Assembly (NCBI GenBank): GCA_027574665.1
Contig: CM050668.1
Coordinates: forward strand, 7,588,001 to 7,652,000
Source of the DNA: Rhynochetos jubatus
Taxonomy: Eukaryota > Chordata > Aves > Eurypygiformes > Rhynochetidae
Direction of reading: 5' to 3'
DNA length: 64,000 nt
Made by a program: the position numbers and the translations under genes. The notes beneath the pieces were generated by a model that saw nothing but the letters and a program-made list of their open reading frames with translations, had not been told where the DNA came from and searched no databases. Shown here piece by piece: positions 48,218 to 61,900 of this stretch. The first letter of the stretch is position 1. Each line of letters opens with the position of its first letter.

Positions 48218-48927
48218 ATGCCCCATGACCACCGCCGGAGCGGGAAAGCCCCTACGACAGCAGCTCCCGGGCTGGCTGAGGCCCGGCCTGACGCCGCCGA
48301 GGCGCTGGGCCGCTCCCTGCCGAGGATGAGGGGCCGCGCAGCGGCCCGCCCCGCCGCCGCCACCAGGGCTGGCCGGGCCTCAGCGGCAGCGCGGAGCGGG
48401 GACTCCTTTGGGATGACTCCCCGCGTACCGAGGAAGGGAGGGCGGGAGGAGGCGGCCGCGGGTGAGGCGCAGCAGGGCGCAGGGTGTCTGTGGGGGTGCG
48501 CGGCGGCGGGGGGGCGGGGAAGACGGGCGGCGGGGGGGACCGGGACGCGCTCCCGCTCCGGGCACCGGCGGTGGCGGACCGGACCGTCCGTAAGTAAGTA
48601 CTGCCGCGGGCTATCGGCCCACCCTGTCGGGTCTCGCACTGCCCGGGCGTGCCGCTGCGCACAAGGTCAGCGCCACCGCGCCCGGCCCCCGGCCCGGCTG
48701 TAAGGCCCGGCCCGCGCTGCCGGTGGGGAGCACGGTGGAGGGAGCGGGGCTGCCCGCGGGCATGGCGGTGGCTCTGCCGACGTCGCCGCTGGGGCTCGAT
48801 TGCAGCAGGCCGGGCTGGGCCGGTGCCCGCCGGGGAGCGGAGCTGCAGCGCCCGTGTGGCCCCGGGGCTGGGGAGGCCCTACAGCGGGTACCGGGCGGGG
48901 TGTCTTAGGGGAGGCTGCAGGTAAAGG
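48218..48927 (+). promoter_or_regulatory. AKAP1: CpG-island promoter and non-coding exon 1 of copy 4
   Basis: The exon 1 donor is at 48590. The 16-bp sequence is single. It appears identical to the unit 5 island over the part seen in both. Confidence 0.75.
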
Positions 48928-50498
48928 CTGCACGGGTCCCTCAGCCTGGCTGAGGGCTCTGAAGGCTCTCTGAGGCCTCAGCTAAAGATGGGGCTTTTGT
49001 GTGCCCATGTGCACGTTACTGCTTGTTTCCCAGCCAGGCGGGGGCAAAGTCAATTAGCACAGTCAGGAGAGAAGCAGCTGTGCTGGCCAGAGGAATGCTG
49101 GGAGCTGGAATCAAACGTGATTCATTCCCGCTGCCAACCGTGCTGCAGCTACTTAGCAATGAAAGCGAGAGGTGACCCAGGTGTTGCAGGCTGGGCAGTA
49201 ACGAGGAAGGTGCCTGGTGTTGTCCCTTGTGCTCTGGTATGGCAAGGCTTGCTGTGTTACGGAAACAGCCGCTCAAAACTGTGCTTAGCAAACTCTGTAT
49301 GTCGCGGTGACTGCTGTTTGCTTGTAAGCCAGCAGGGAATATCGTCAGGAGCCAGGGAATTGAATTCTCTTGCTACTGAGGAAGTAATGCAGCCTTGCTT
49401 TCCTGGAAGAACCCGTGTTGTTTGACTTTCTTAGTTTTGTTTCTTTTTTTGCCCCTTCCTCCCCCTCCTTGAAGCAAGGCAGACCCAAGGTCCTCGCGCT
49501 GCAGGACTGGGCAACTTGATCTGGGTCTGGCCACGTTCTTTGTCACAGTCCAGGAAGTTACAGCGTGAAGCAGGGAGACAGGACGGACAGGCCTCTGGGT
49601 AGGGGCATCTTTGTCACGAGTTACTTGCAGTAGTAGGAAACAACAAGAGCAGCTGCCCTTGAGCACAGTCCATCTGCTGTGGCCGGGTAAGGGGCTGCAG
49701 CATGGCAGTAGTTCTGGCTGTCTGTGTTTCCAGGCTGAGGTGGTGCCTTGGTCAGGCTGGCAGTTGTGCTGGTCCCTGCTGAGTGTTATCAGGGCCTCTG
49801 TGGACTTTGTGTCAGGTGAAAGGAAAGGGCTCGTTGCTGGGGAAAGTAGTAGCAGGAGACAGTAACTGTATGTTTCTGCTGTTTGCTTTGTGCCTGCGAA
49901 TGATCTACTGAGTTCCAGCCCCGCACATGTGTGCAGAATAGCCGAGGAAGAGCACGGGGCGTGCTGGAGTGCCGCACAACTGCTCGTGAGGGAAGCATGG
50001 CCTTTTCTTGGTAGCATGGACCAGGGCTGTTGAGCCTGAGCTGAGCTTTCTCCTCTTATGGGGAGGGTCACACTGCCACGCAACCTCCTCGGTCCTTAAC
50101 GAGCTTCTTGTGCAAAAGGCGAACACTCTGCAGGCAGCCACTGAGCTACTGCACCCGTCACCTGGTAATGTGAATGTACCTGTGGTTCTGGGAAAGGGTG
50201 GTACAGCTTTACTACATGTATTGTGATGTCACAGTTTAGTTCGTGATGAGGTCGTTCCCTTGCATGTACTACCCAGTGCACTGGAGGAAACATCCCATTT
50301 GAGGTACTAGTACTGAACATCATCAGCTGCCTAGAAAGCCTTGGCTTTAACATAGGCATTCCACAAGGGCTGAAATGGGACAACAGGAATTCCCCTTGCC
50401 ATGCAGGGTGTGAGATGCAGGTACTCACAGTTCAGATCCACCCCGGTAAGTTCCTGCAGATTCTCTTGGGAGTTAACTGTGACAGGAGTTGGGGGGCT

Positions 50499-50502
50499 GC
50501 AG
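50499..50502 (+). other. 552-bp deletion junction in intron 1 of copy 4
   Basis: The sequence ggggggct-gcag-tgtctctctcc joins two places that are 552 bp apart in the other units (18526 and 19078 in unit 2). Both flanks carry gcag, so the join sits on a 4-bp microhomology. Confidence 0.9.
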
Positions 50503-51295
50503 TGTCTCTCTCCAGGCTGCTTTTGTTAGATACTGCTATTCTAAGGGTGTTACAGCATATTTGCTCCCTTCACTACTGTGAAATCTTGGAGAGGATCTTC
50601 TGGTTACTGGGGGACACTTGCTTCATCCATCAGGCTATAGGTACTCTTTGTTTAGGAGTTCCTAGGCTGTGGGTGTGAAAGTAAATGGAGAAGCTGCGTG
50701 TTGCTGGGTATCTCCTACCTCACCGCAGACCTCAGTCGTGTGCCTGCACGCCAGCCTCTTGCAGTGCTGTGAGGACTTTGCAAAGCACTTTTACCTTCAG
50801 CGGGCTGTTTGTGGTTTAGGGGAGTGTGTGTTGTCAACCTGTGAAACGCTGGGGGCTGTGATGCTGTGTTTCACGCAGAGAGCTGGGGAGACCTGCAGCG
50901 TATCAAGCCCCTGTCTCCACACGCTTGTGGTAGAGGTGTGTTGTGAACCCAGCCTGGTGCTGGAGAACCACGCGGTGCTGGATGCCGTCCTTGTGGGTAG
51001 TACTGAGCTGCAAAGGCGAGACAGGAGGGAGAAGGTGAAACTGTTTTAAGTGTGAAAGTGAGGTGAAGTTGAGGAGTAGCATGGTGGGAAATGTCCAGAT
51101 ATCCCTAGTCAGAGGTCAGGCTAAGTCACAGGTAAGGTTCTGTGCTCTGCTGCTAGAGCAGACACGTGAATTTAGAGAGTCTGGAAAACAAGCCTGTTCA
51201 TGCTAATAGAAATAACTTGAGGCATTTATGAAACTTTAGCCTTCCTGTTACCTTCCCTGTGACTATTTTAATGTTGTTTCTGTTTCTCCTTCTAG

Positions 51296-52955
51296 ATAAT
51301 AACTTAGCTGAGGCTCTGTAAAATGGCGTTACACTTGCCCAGAGTCATCCGTTATGCCATACCTGGAGTGCTGGCATTACTTGGCTGGTGGGTCTATTGC
51401 CATAGAAAAAAGCGTGCAAGCTGTCACGACGAACAAGAAACAGCCATTGAAGAAGTGCCAGAGGATGGTGCATCACCCAAACCGGAAGCATGCGTTTCTC
51501 GAAGACAGCTTTTCTCATCGGGAGAGGAATGCTCAGAGAACGAAACCTCGACCCCCCTGCTGTCAGCAGGGTTGCTGCCGCCCCATCTTTGTCAAGCTCA
51601 GGAGAGGCTAGATCTCTCGGAGGACCTTGCAGACCTATCAGTGATGACAGTTCCATACAGCGCCCTTGAGGACGACAGTGGAAAACTAGACTCAATAGGA
51701 TCTGCAGAGGAAAGCAGTGTCCCTGCTAGTGTCTCTCTCCCTCTGATCTCAAAGACCGCAGAGTGTCACAGCAGCACTGCCGTGAGCCTTGGGCAGGGTT
51801 CAAGCTGTGCTGCAAAGCAAGAGCAGTGGCCGTCAGCGACACTGCCGCACGAGTCTTTGGGAATCACGGAGATCAGCCGTGCAGAGCAGTCAGACGGTTC
51901 TTCATTTAAGCTCCCCAAAGAAAGCCAGATGGCAGAAGTTGTGCTGCCGAATACCGGCTCTGTGACAGCTCTTTGCTTGGGATTGGAGAAGGAAGCCGAT
52001 GCCCCACAAGCCTTTCTCAGTAATGAAGCAGAAGTTGTATCAAGTCACAAGGATTCTGCAGTGAACGCGCTACCGGATAGTTTGGAGCCTGGCTGCTTGG
52101 AGCAGTCCAGGGAAGAAGTGACGTTTGACTCAACTGCCAGTACTGCACCTGTGTGTCAGGAGGACTCACAGCCAAAAGGAGATGAATCGGAAGGAGGGCA
52201 GATTGCAGGAGTGAGTTTGGACAAGGAAGAAATGGAGAAAATCGAGCAGGTGGCAAAGCAGGCAGTTTCCGAGGTCATTTTGGCAGCAACTGAGGAAGTG
52301 CTGTCTGGTCCTGCGAGTGATGTTTCCACTCAGAGCTGCCAGGCCGCTGCCAGCCGAGCTGAGAGACCTCGGGAGGTGGCAGGTGTTGTTTCCTCTGGTC
52401 AGGTGCTTGCGGAGAAAGCTACGGCAGCCGATGAGAACACTTCTGTGAGGAGTGGGGCTGTGGTACTGGCATCCCCACGGACAGAGGAACGGGATCAGAG
52501 TGTGACAGATCCCAGCCGTTTAATACATGACCGTTTATCCAGCCCTGTTCAGGGAAATCCGAAAGACTGTCAGAAAAGGAAGAGTGTGTGCAGCAAGTCC
52601 CAAGGAGTTGATCGTACCCCCGTGGAAAACCATGGAGGGTCACTGGAAAAGTTGCCTTGGGTTATGGAGGACTCTGGGTGCAGCACATCCGCATCGGAAG
52701 GTGGAGCAAGTGTGGAGGACCCATTGCAGAACACGATGCTGTCTGACGCATCGGGCCAGCATTCGGACTCACTGAGCCTGTCTACAAGCCGAGACACATC
52801 TGCTGAAGATTGCTCAGTACCAAGTGGAAAACCTACCCTAAAGCTGCCGGACAACAGCCAAGTGCCGTACAGTAATGGGATACTGAGAGAGGATGGTCCG
52901 CACTTGCCTCATGAGTGTAGCAGGGCAGAAGGGGTGGATGGAGATAACTTAAAAG
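51296..52955 (+). CDS. AKAP1: AKAP1 copy 4 exon 2 (leader plus residues 1-544)
   Basis: The open continuation into intron 2 ends at 53042-53044. This exon has three private replacements (residues 53, 157 and 186) and one private silent change (codon 492, ACG to ACA). The PKA-binding helix is unchanged. Confidence 0.94.
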
Positions 52956-55900
52956 GTAAGGGATTTGAAAATCTTCCTGTAAAAATGTGGGGAACAAGCT
53001 TTTTATGTGCTGTAACCCTCCTGCTTCAGAACATGTTCAGATGAATCCTCTTTGTGTTTCACTTCCCCAGCGGGTGAATATTTAGCCCGCATGCGCAGGT
53101 GGGCATGGATTTTCTCTTAGAATTCCCATCCCTGTAGGGTCCAGGGTTAGCCGGGTGATCTTCAGAGTATACTGCAAAGGCGTGAGCAGGCTGGTCCCCT
53201 TTCAACACAAAGCTTGTTGTCCAAAGCCAGGCATCTGCTTGAGTAGCCCAGTGAAACGGATGTAGGCCAGACCTTGCTGGTTTGAGACCTGCTAATACGA
53301 AGGGCTGCTGCTTTGGCCCAGGCAGCCTCTGGGAAGCACTGGGTTCTTACCTGTGTTTATGGGCCGCTGCTGAACGGAAGCGGTAAGGCAGGTTTCTGAG
53401 GTGCTGCTGGATGAAGCAGGGAAGTGCTCTGATGAATTGTGATAAAATCAGTTGGTTGCAGACAAATTACCCTGAAGCCTTTTTGCTTGGATGGGTAGGT
53501 GCGTGCCGAGAAATCCCAGCAGGGAGCAATATTCGTGGAGCTCCCGCATCTGCCTGTGTTGCTTTTGCATTCTGGCTGCTGTGTGCCTGGTAGAATGCAA
53601 AGCTGTCTGAGCAATGTTAACCTGTGTGACCTTGGGGATGGATGTTAAAATCCCTTTCTAGGACCCCACGGTGTCAACAGCCCTTAATGACAAAATGTCT
53701 TTTGTAATTGCTGCGGGGTAGTTGGAACGCTGCTTGTTGCAAGACCTGGGGATTGAGTTTGCCACAGAACGTTTTTCACTAGTGAGAGTAACCATAGGAA
53801 GAAAGTGATTTTGCCTTGTGAGTGCTGGTGTGACGAGGAGGTACAGGAGTGTTGTGGAGCCTGGTGATGGCAAGGGCTGAAAGCTCTGCACTGAGGAGAG
53901 GGGATGCTATAGCAGGTAAAGGTGAGAATCTCGGATAAGAGGTCCTACAGCTGACCTTCACACCCAGGCTGTGAGACTGAAATCCTTCTTGCCCAGGAAG
54001 TCCCTGGCAAATGCCTGCACCATTTGCCTTTGAGTGTGTGAGCATCTGTGCTGTGTCACAAGTTAAGATGTGGCAAGTGTGAAGCTGTTGGGTTCATTTT
54101 TCTCTTTGTTTCGGCACTGGGGGGTCTGAATAGTTGCAAGCAAGGATCTTCATAATCTGCTTGTTAATCTGGAGGAAGGATCAACCTTGTGTTACACCGA
54201 CTGTACCTGGGATGTGACCAGGAGGTAGCCGTTTGAGTTTGTCTCCTTCCCAGCCAGAAATGTTCCTGGTATCCCCTGATGGTTTGGGAACAAAACATAG
54301 CTGAGCTCTGGCACCTTGTTTCTTCAAGCGTATGACAAATTTGGGCAAGAGGCAATCCCCCAGGACAGCTAGTAGTGCCCTTGGGTCAGTGTGCAAGACG
54401 TGTTGGGGCAGGAATGTGCAAAGAGCGGATGAATAGGTGGCATGTCCCTCCACGCTGAACTCCCCCTGAAGAGCGCTGTGTGAGCCATGAGGAAAACACA
54501 AAATACCTTGCTGCAGCAGAGGCTCGGTGTTGGTGTTAGCACAGTTCTCATGCAGCTGGTAGCTGTGACTTGGTGTCTTGTCTCTGCTGCTGTGTAAGGT
54601 GTCACCGTGTGTGAAGGACTCCTGCTGGACTCAGGCCTCCTTCTGTTGCGTGCCCAGCGGTGGGCAGGTTTTTCTGCAGGAATAAAAGGAGCCTTTCAGT
54701 AGGCTGTGTGTGATGGGACTCTACCCTTTCTGAAATACTGGAGAAACTGATACAGGGACATCCCAACTGAATGCGTAGGAAGAGCTGCATGTTTCTCTAG
54801 GAAGCGATGTATTTTCGTGGTCTTGTGACTGGCAGCTGGCCTGGGTGAGTTGTGAGTGGTCTGAATGCTGACACATGGACATGTCTTGTAGGTTTGGATG
54901 TAACTCGCATGGATTTCACGGACAGTGGCTGTGCCATGAGGAAGACAGTGGCTCGCCGGAACTCTAAGCTAGAAGACAAATCCGGCAAGTTCGACCTCGT
55001 TATCTGGGAAATAGAGGTCCCAAAGGTAAGCTGTCTCTGTCTTCATAGCGAGCTTTCTCTTGAGCTGAGAGGTTGTGTTTTTTAGGACTGCGCTCATACC
55101 TTCTTCCCCCCTTTGAAGATGCAAAATCACCTGTGGCTGTCCTGCACGACATTGCTCTTGCAGTTCTGCTTCTGAGCAGACGCGAATACTGACGGCCAGA
55201 AACGTGAGACAGCAGCTCCCAGCAGGATGAGCGTGCTGCCTTGAGTGCTTGGGGGCTGTGATCCCAGTGAAGAAATGTAACGTGTTTTCATGGATCAGTA
55301 AAACACAGGCTAAGAGAAGTTCTACAGCAAAAAAAAACCCCTTTCAGTGGTTAGCGAAGACAGGCTGTCAGTTCTCTTAAAGTAGCTAACTTGGCATTGT
55401 CTAGGATTATCCGTACTGACTTGGGCCCAACACTTCTGCTCCGGTCTCTGGTCTCTGACAGCAAGTGGTGGCAGGTGCCTATGGAAGAGTGGAAGCGAGA
55501 GGGCTTGCACAGACATCGCAGCTTCATCGCCCTGCGCAGGACATCCCAGCTGTCCAGGGACTCTAGTCTAATGGGCATGATAGCCTGGCTTACTCTCCAA
55601 TGAATTTGTCTACTCCCTTTCTAATTAGCTTATTTTAAAATTGCTGGGACTTAGTATTTCAAATCGGAATGAAAATTGCATGTAGCCTGCTGGGGAAAAC
55701 AAAAAGGTGGAAGACTGGGAGAGGACTCGACCCGACTGTAGGAAGACAGCAGCGTTTATCAGGCCTGTTTTTGTCCCATCGTGCCTTTGTGTCATTTGAC
55801 AAGGGATGAAGATGGATCTGTCAAAATGAGCTCTACTTTCTGATCTGTATCTCCCGTGACTTAGCGCAGACCAGCTGAACGCTGCACTAGTTCATCATTG

Positions 55901-58900
55901 CCTTGTATTTATCCTGCCTGGCCCTACGCTACAGGAAATGGGAACGTAGGTGAAATAAGCCACAGAGAACACGTTTGATCTACATTTCTCTTCCTGACTG
56001 TTGCTTTCTTATCCCTTTCCTAAAGGACTTAGTTGGCCAATTGATTGGCAAACGAGGAAGATTCATGAACTTCTTGAGGCAATCCTCTGGTGCCAAGATT
56101 TATGTCTCGACACTACCTTATTTCCGTGACTCCCAAGTCTGTCACATCGAAGGTAAGTGCAATGTCTCTTTATTCGTGGTCTAATATGTAGCCTGGGGAC
56201 CTCAGTTAGGTAGGCAAGGAATTCTGACAGATTTAGGGGCGTCGTGAGTCCAGTGCTTTACAAAACGTTTCCACTCAGTGCTGTTACAGTAGAGGTATAT
56301 GCCAAGTCGCCTGTGCCTTGGCATGTGCGCCTTCTATTCTAGAGGTAGGGATGCATTTTAACGTCTTCAAGCTGCTGTAGTTTAACAAGCACCTCTTGCA
56401 GGATCGCTGCAGGCTTGAAGGAGGAGCTATGGGATGTGTATTAGCAAATATGGTTTTGAGTGTGAAGAATAGGAGATTAATTGTGGCTGAAAAATACCTG
56501 CCAGTGACTTGGGTTCATACTGGAGGCTGAAGCTGTTGAAACTGGGGCCTGGCGGTCAGAGTTGCTCACGTTGGCCTGATATGGCCAATCTATTAATACT
56601 TCAGTTATTGGCGTAGCACAGAAGGCTTCTGGTAGCTATATTGCTTCACATGGTGGGGCTGTCCTCAGCATACCTATGCTACAGACTTTCTGTGGGATTT
56701 TTGTCTTCCAGGCTCTGCGCATCAAGTAGAAACAGTACTGAGCCTGATTGGGAAGAAATTTAAGGAGCTGTGTCTCACCAACATCTACGGCCTACCTCCA
56801 CCAACACTACTGACGCTCCATTCCATCCTTATGACCGCCTGGGTAAGTCCCAGCTTGCCGGCTGTGCTGATGTCAGGGCGGAAGGCCACGGTTGGTCACC
56901 GCCATCGTAGTATGCTGTGTCCACGTGGCTGGTTCACCGATGCCCTCAGAAAGAGTTTGGCTTTGTGTGGCTATCTGTTGTCCAGCTTGTGTAATTCTTA
57001 CAGATGAGATTTATCTGGTGGTTTCTGACACCTCGATAACCCTTGTCCCTTTGCTGCCACATGGGTGTCTATCCCCTACCTCCACTGAGACGGTAGACCG
57101 ACGGACCTTGCCAGCACGCTGACCCTCAAACATTGAGGTGCTGCCCCCAGGCTTCTCTCTAGCAAGCCTGGTTTTACCCCTTTCTCCCTTCAAATCTAGT
57201 TTAAAACCATTTCAGTGAGCCCTGCTCACTCCTGCACAAAGATCCTTTTCTCCCTTTGAGACAGGGGACACCAGGCTTGGAGGCAGGTGTTGATCCGCTG
57301 TCTGCTCTTGTTCCTTTCCTCGTCCTTCCCTGCCAGTGGAAGGATAGAGGAGAACACTGCCCGTGCTCCTGATCCTTTAGCAGTCATCCCAAAGCCCTGA
57401 AGTCTCTCGATTGCCCTTGGACTGTGGCAGAATGTTGCACCAAACTGGGCACGCATCTGGCCCGGTAGGCTTTAACCTACAGGCTCAATGTTTGCCTAAG
57501 GAAGTAACACTTCAGTCTCCAGCCGAGTTGGTTGTCTGCTCCCTCCGCTTAAAGGCGTGTTGTGGTTTAATCTCGGCTAGCAACAGGCCGTGAAGCCACC
57601 CTCACCTCCCTCTCCACTCCAATGGAGGGACAGAATTGGAGGAAAAAGGCAAAGAGGCTCATAAAATTGAGATAAGAACGATTTGCTAATTGAATATAAG
57701 TGAATTACATATATATGAGAATATATAAAAATACTACTACTAATAAGTAATTAAAATAATAGAAAATAAACGTGTGATGCAATTGCTCACCACCCGCCGG
57801 GTAGTGACATAGCTCACACACAGCCAGGTCCTGGTAAGTGAAGAGTCAGAGCCAGCGAGCCCGAGAGGCAGAGCCTGAGAGCAATCACAGCAGAGTCCAA
57901 GCGAGCCCCACGAGCGACAGCAGGATGAGAAAGGGCTGGCTGACCCACCAGCTCATGAACATGCAAGCAAAGGAATTAGCAAAGCAGCTAACGAAGGAGT
58001 TCAGGAGCTGACAGAAGAGTTGGCAAAGGAGCAAAAAGAGTTCCCGAATGAGTTGCGGCCCCTGAGCCCACTCCCCGCTTCTGTACCGAGCCTGATGTGC
58101 TATGGAATGAAATCCTCCTCTGGTCAGTGTGGGTCAGCTGTCTGAACTGTGTGTGTCCCCACACTGCCTCTAGTGAGAAAGTTGGAAATGCAGCTGGGAA
58201 AGGCCTTGAATTTGGTGCAAGCACTCCCCAGCACCAGCTGAAAAGACACCTTATCAGTAGTTTTCTCAGGGTAAATCCAGAAACCCAGCTTCATAGCAGC
58301 CACTGTGAAGAGTTAACTCTTTGCTGACTAAAACCAGCACAGGGCTCTTTGCTGTGAGGCGGAAATGCCACTGATCCGTTGCCATTACTGGCATTGTCCC
58401 TAAATCCTGAAGCTGGTCTTCTCAAAATGTTTCAATTCCTTATGGTATTTAATTGCACTAAAAGGAGGTTTTCATGTCAGCGTTTCCCAGAAGAGTTTTC
58501 ATGCTGCTTTTGCTATATGACACCTAGAAACACTGGACCTTTAGAATCTATAAAGTAACACTGCATGGAACTGTCTCCTTGGATGTGAAGACAGGCTTTG
58601 TTCTGGAGAACTGAATTTATGCTGGGAAATCCAAACCATGTTGGTTGTATTCCAAGCACAGTAGTGCTCGGAAGCTGCCCAACCCAATGGCTCCAGCAGC
58701 CAGGGTGCAGATGACTTGGAAAATGAGGCCTCTGTGACAAATCTCGGCCAATCCCTGCAAAGATTACCTTGATGTTTAAAAACCCGTGGGCAGGGAATCC
58801 TTGCGAGGTGCGCTGTGTGGAGAGCGCAGCATGACTTGAGCTGCATCGTTTCTGACTCTGCTCGCTGATCTCTTGGGTAAATAAGGAGTTGCTGGTGGAA

Positions 58901-61900
58901 CACGGGGTTGCTGGGAACGAAGCTTGTGTTGCGATGAACTCCGAGAGTTTCCTTTCTCCATGTGGCAGCTGTTGCTCCCGGATGGAGTCACCGTAGAGGT
59001 GGTTGTGGCGCACCAAGTCGACGCGGGACACATGTTTCTGCATCAGCACACCCACCCCACTTTCCATGTCCTGCGTAGCCTGGACCAGCAGATGTATGCC
59101 TGCTATTCTCATCCCGCGGTTCCGACCCTGCCGACTCCAGTAGAAGGCAAGTAACCTGGTTGCTCACAAATTGTTCCGCTGAGGAACTTCTAGGGTCACG
59201 CGAAAGCACGATGCCCCTGAGTTAGGCTTGGGAAGTTTCCCCGTAGATGGGAATGTGATAGTTCGCTTGTCATTTCATCTCTCTTTAAGCTGACGCCAGA
59301 GTACAGACGTTGCTCTCCTCTTCCTTACCTCACACGTCCCTGGAGTACCTCCCCAGCCACCTAGTTCCATGTTGAAGTTCAGGATAAAATAGTCTGTCTC
59401 AGGTTATTTCTCATCAACTTGGCATCTGGTGTGCTTTTGCTGACAGTGTGGAGCTACTCCCAAATCTTCATAGTGTCACTCTCAGCACACGGTGTAAAGC
59501 GGCGGGTACACCCCGTGGAAAGGGGTTATTAGTGCTGAGCTTCCTTTTTGGAAGCAGATACCTCGCTGTTAATGACCCGAGGCTGGAAGGGAGCTGGATA
59601 CTTGGGTAGAGCAGGACGGTAGTGACTGACAGACTGGAGAGTAAACTCCCCTCTCTGTGTCCCAGCTGCAGGCTTGGTGTGGTGGGGGTGTGGGTGGTGT
59701 TGAAAGGAGATGGGAGCAGCATAGGAAATGCTGTTGATTCTCCGCAGATGGCTGGGCAGCGGTAGTGATGTCTGAAGTTCTGATTCCTGGAAACCCACTC
59801 ACGCCGAGCCTTTCTTCTCTGCACTCCTGTGTTTTGCAGTCGGTATTATCTGCGCAGCTCCAGGCCTGGATGGGGCATGGTTACGGGCTCAAGTCATTAG
59901 CTACTTTGAAGAGACGGATGAAGTGGAGCTCAGATACGTGGACTACGGAGGATACGACAAAGTGAAGATTGACACGCTCAGACAAATCAGGTCTTTAGCT
60001 GCTCTTCCGTGGCCTGAGGCCGTGTCTGGTTTGAATCTTCATCGGAGGCATCCGTATCGTTTGAATTGCTCATAGGTTTTTCCACAGCTGAAGCGGGAAG
60101 TGGCAGAAAGGTTTGTCTGGGCAGCGGGCGTGGGTTCCTTGGGAGCGGAGCACAGTAAGCTCTTGCGAGGCTTTTTGAAGGGGAGTGGAGAGGAAATTGC
60201 AGCTTCTGCCACTTCAGCGTGGAAGCTGAGCAAAAGGATGCCGACAGGAGGCCCCGAAGTGTAGTTCATTGATGAGCTAGGAATAAGATTCGCATTCCCT
60301 ACGCCCCAGCCCCGTTGGCTGGGAGAGCTGTATTGGATGAGGGGTTTCTTCCACGAGCCCATTAAATACGCGATTGTGCCCCAGAGGTGGGGGGAAAAAA
60401 GCAGTACAGCCACCCTTATGGGGGTGGGTTTTACGGGGAGCCCGGTCCAACCTGACACGCGAATCAGACAATTCACTGCTGTTGCTTACACTGTCATCAG
60501 TTTTAAACTGAATTCCTGCCAGAGCAACTGATGAATCAACGTCATCTTCAAGAATACAGGAGTAACTGAAAGCCAGGTTCTTAATCTGATTGATTCTCTT
60601 TTCTTTAAGGTCTGATTTTTTATCACTACCTTTCCAAGGAGCGGAAGTTTTACTAGACAACGTGGTGCCACTTCCAGGTAAGGGGGCTTTCGAGGTGTGC
60701 TGTTGGCACTCCTCTGGCAGGTTGCAGAGCATGCCAGCTGTGTATAAGCAATGATTCTGTCTAAACCTTCCCCCTCCTTTTGCAAGTGCAGCCTCTGGTG
60801 GGACTAGAGCAAGAATTAGAAAGAACTGTATGTGATTCTTTGACATGTGCTGGCGTGGCATAACCGCTCAGACTGCAGGGGAAAGAGCGGAAATGTCTAG
60901 ACTTTCTCGCACGGAGGAGAGAATGAATTATTCTCCTAGGCACAAGTTGGCAGGACTGGCAGGTTATAGATGAAGTAGCTGTCCCTACTCTGCCACCTTC
61001 CGTGCTCTTTCTGCCACCCAGAGTAAATGCAAACCTAGTTTTTGGTCTCCTACACAATTACCTGGCGCTTTCCAAGTGATGTGTGTAGTGCTGTGTTCAA
61101 AACGCTGCCCTCCAAGCACTGGAAGAATGTCGGTCACTGCCTAGAAGTGCTTTCTGGTTTGCTTTTTTCTTTCTAGTGGCGCTGGAGATGTGTGCTGTAC
61201 TGGTGTCAAAAGCTGCCCTTCTGGGTGCGGCAGGGAGGGGTGGCCGTAGGAGCCAGGGGTCAGGCCAGGTTTCCCCACAGGGCTTTGGGGCTGGCAGGAC
61301 TCGGGGCACAGGCCCTGCCAAGGCTGTAGATGTAGGGCGAGGTTTAAGCTGCTTCTAAGCAGAAGTTGGTGTTTTGCACGTTCCCCGAGATGATCGACCT
61401 CCTTCGGTATTTCTGGGGTTGTAAGGAGTCCCCTTGCTGCTGCAGGTGGCCCTCGGGGTGGGGAGCACAAAGGAGAAACTTTATTTTGCAGCAATTTGGT
61501 AGGAAATAAGCAACTGTCCTCCAAAATGAAAACTCTTCTGTCCGGTCTAGGGGGCAGGTTGTACCCGTACTGCCTGGGACGCAGGGGGTTCCGGCTGCGT
61601 CGCAGGCGTGGAGTTAGCAGCAGGACCCGTGTAAGCTGTGCAGGCTGAGACATGAGCTGCCAGTGCTGGCAGAGGGCATGTGCCACCGCTCAGGTGCCAG
61701 CCAGCCTGCGGTACAAATGCTTTTGAGTCCCTGTTTACGCTATTGCACTCTGCGCGGGGTCGGTAAAGTCCTGAGGTCCCCGAGCTTAGTTTATTAAGGA
61801 TCAAAATACTAATGGCGGCTCAACGGAGCTGCACAAGTACACTTTTCTGTCTTTCAAGCCTCCTAATTCATCAGCCACGTATGTTCACGGTAACTTAGCT

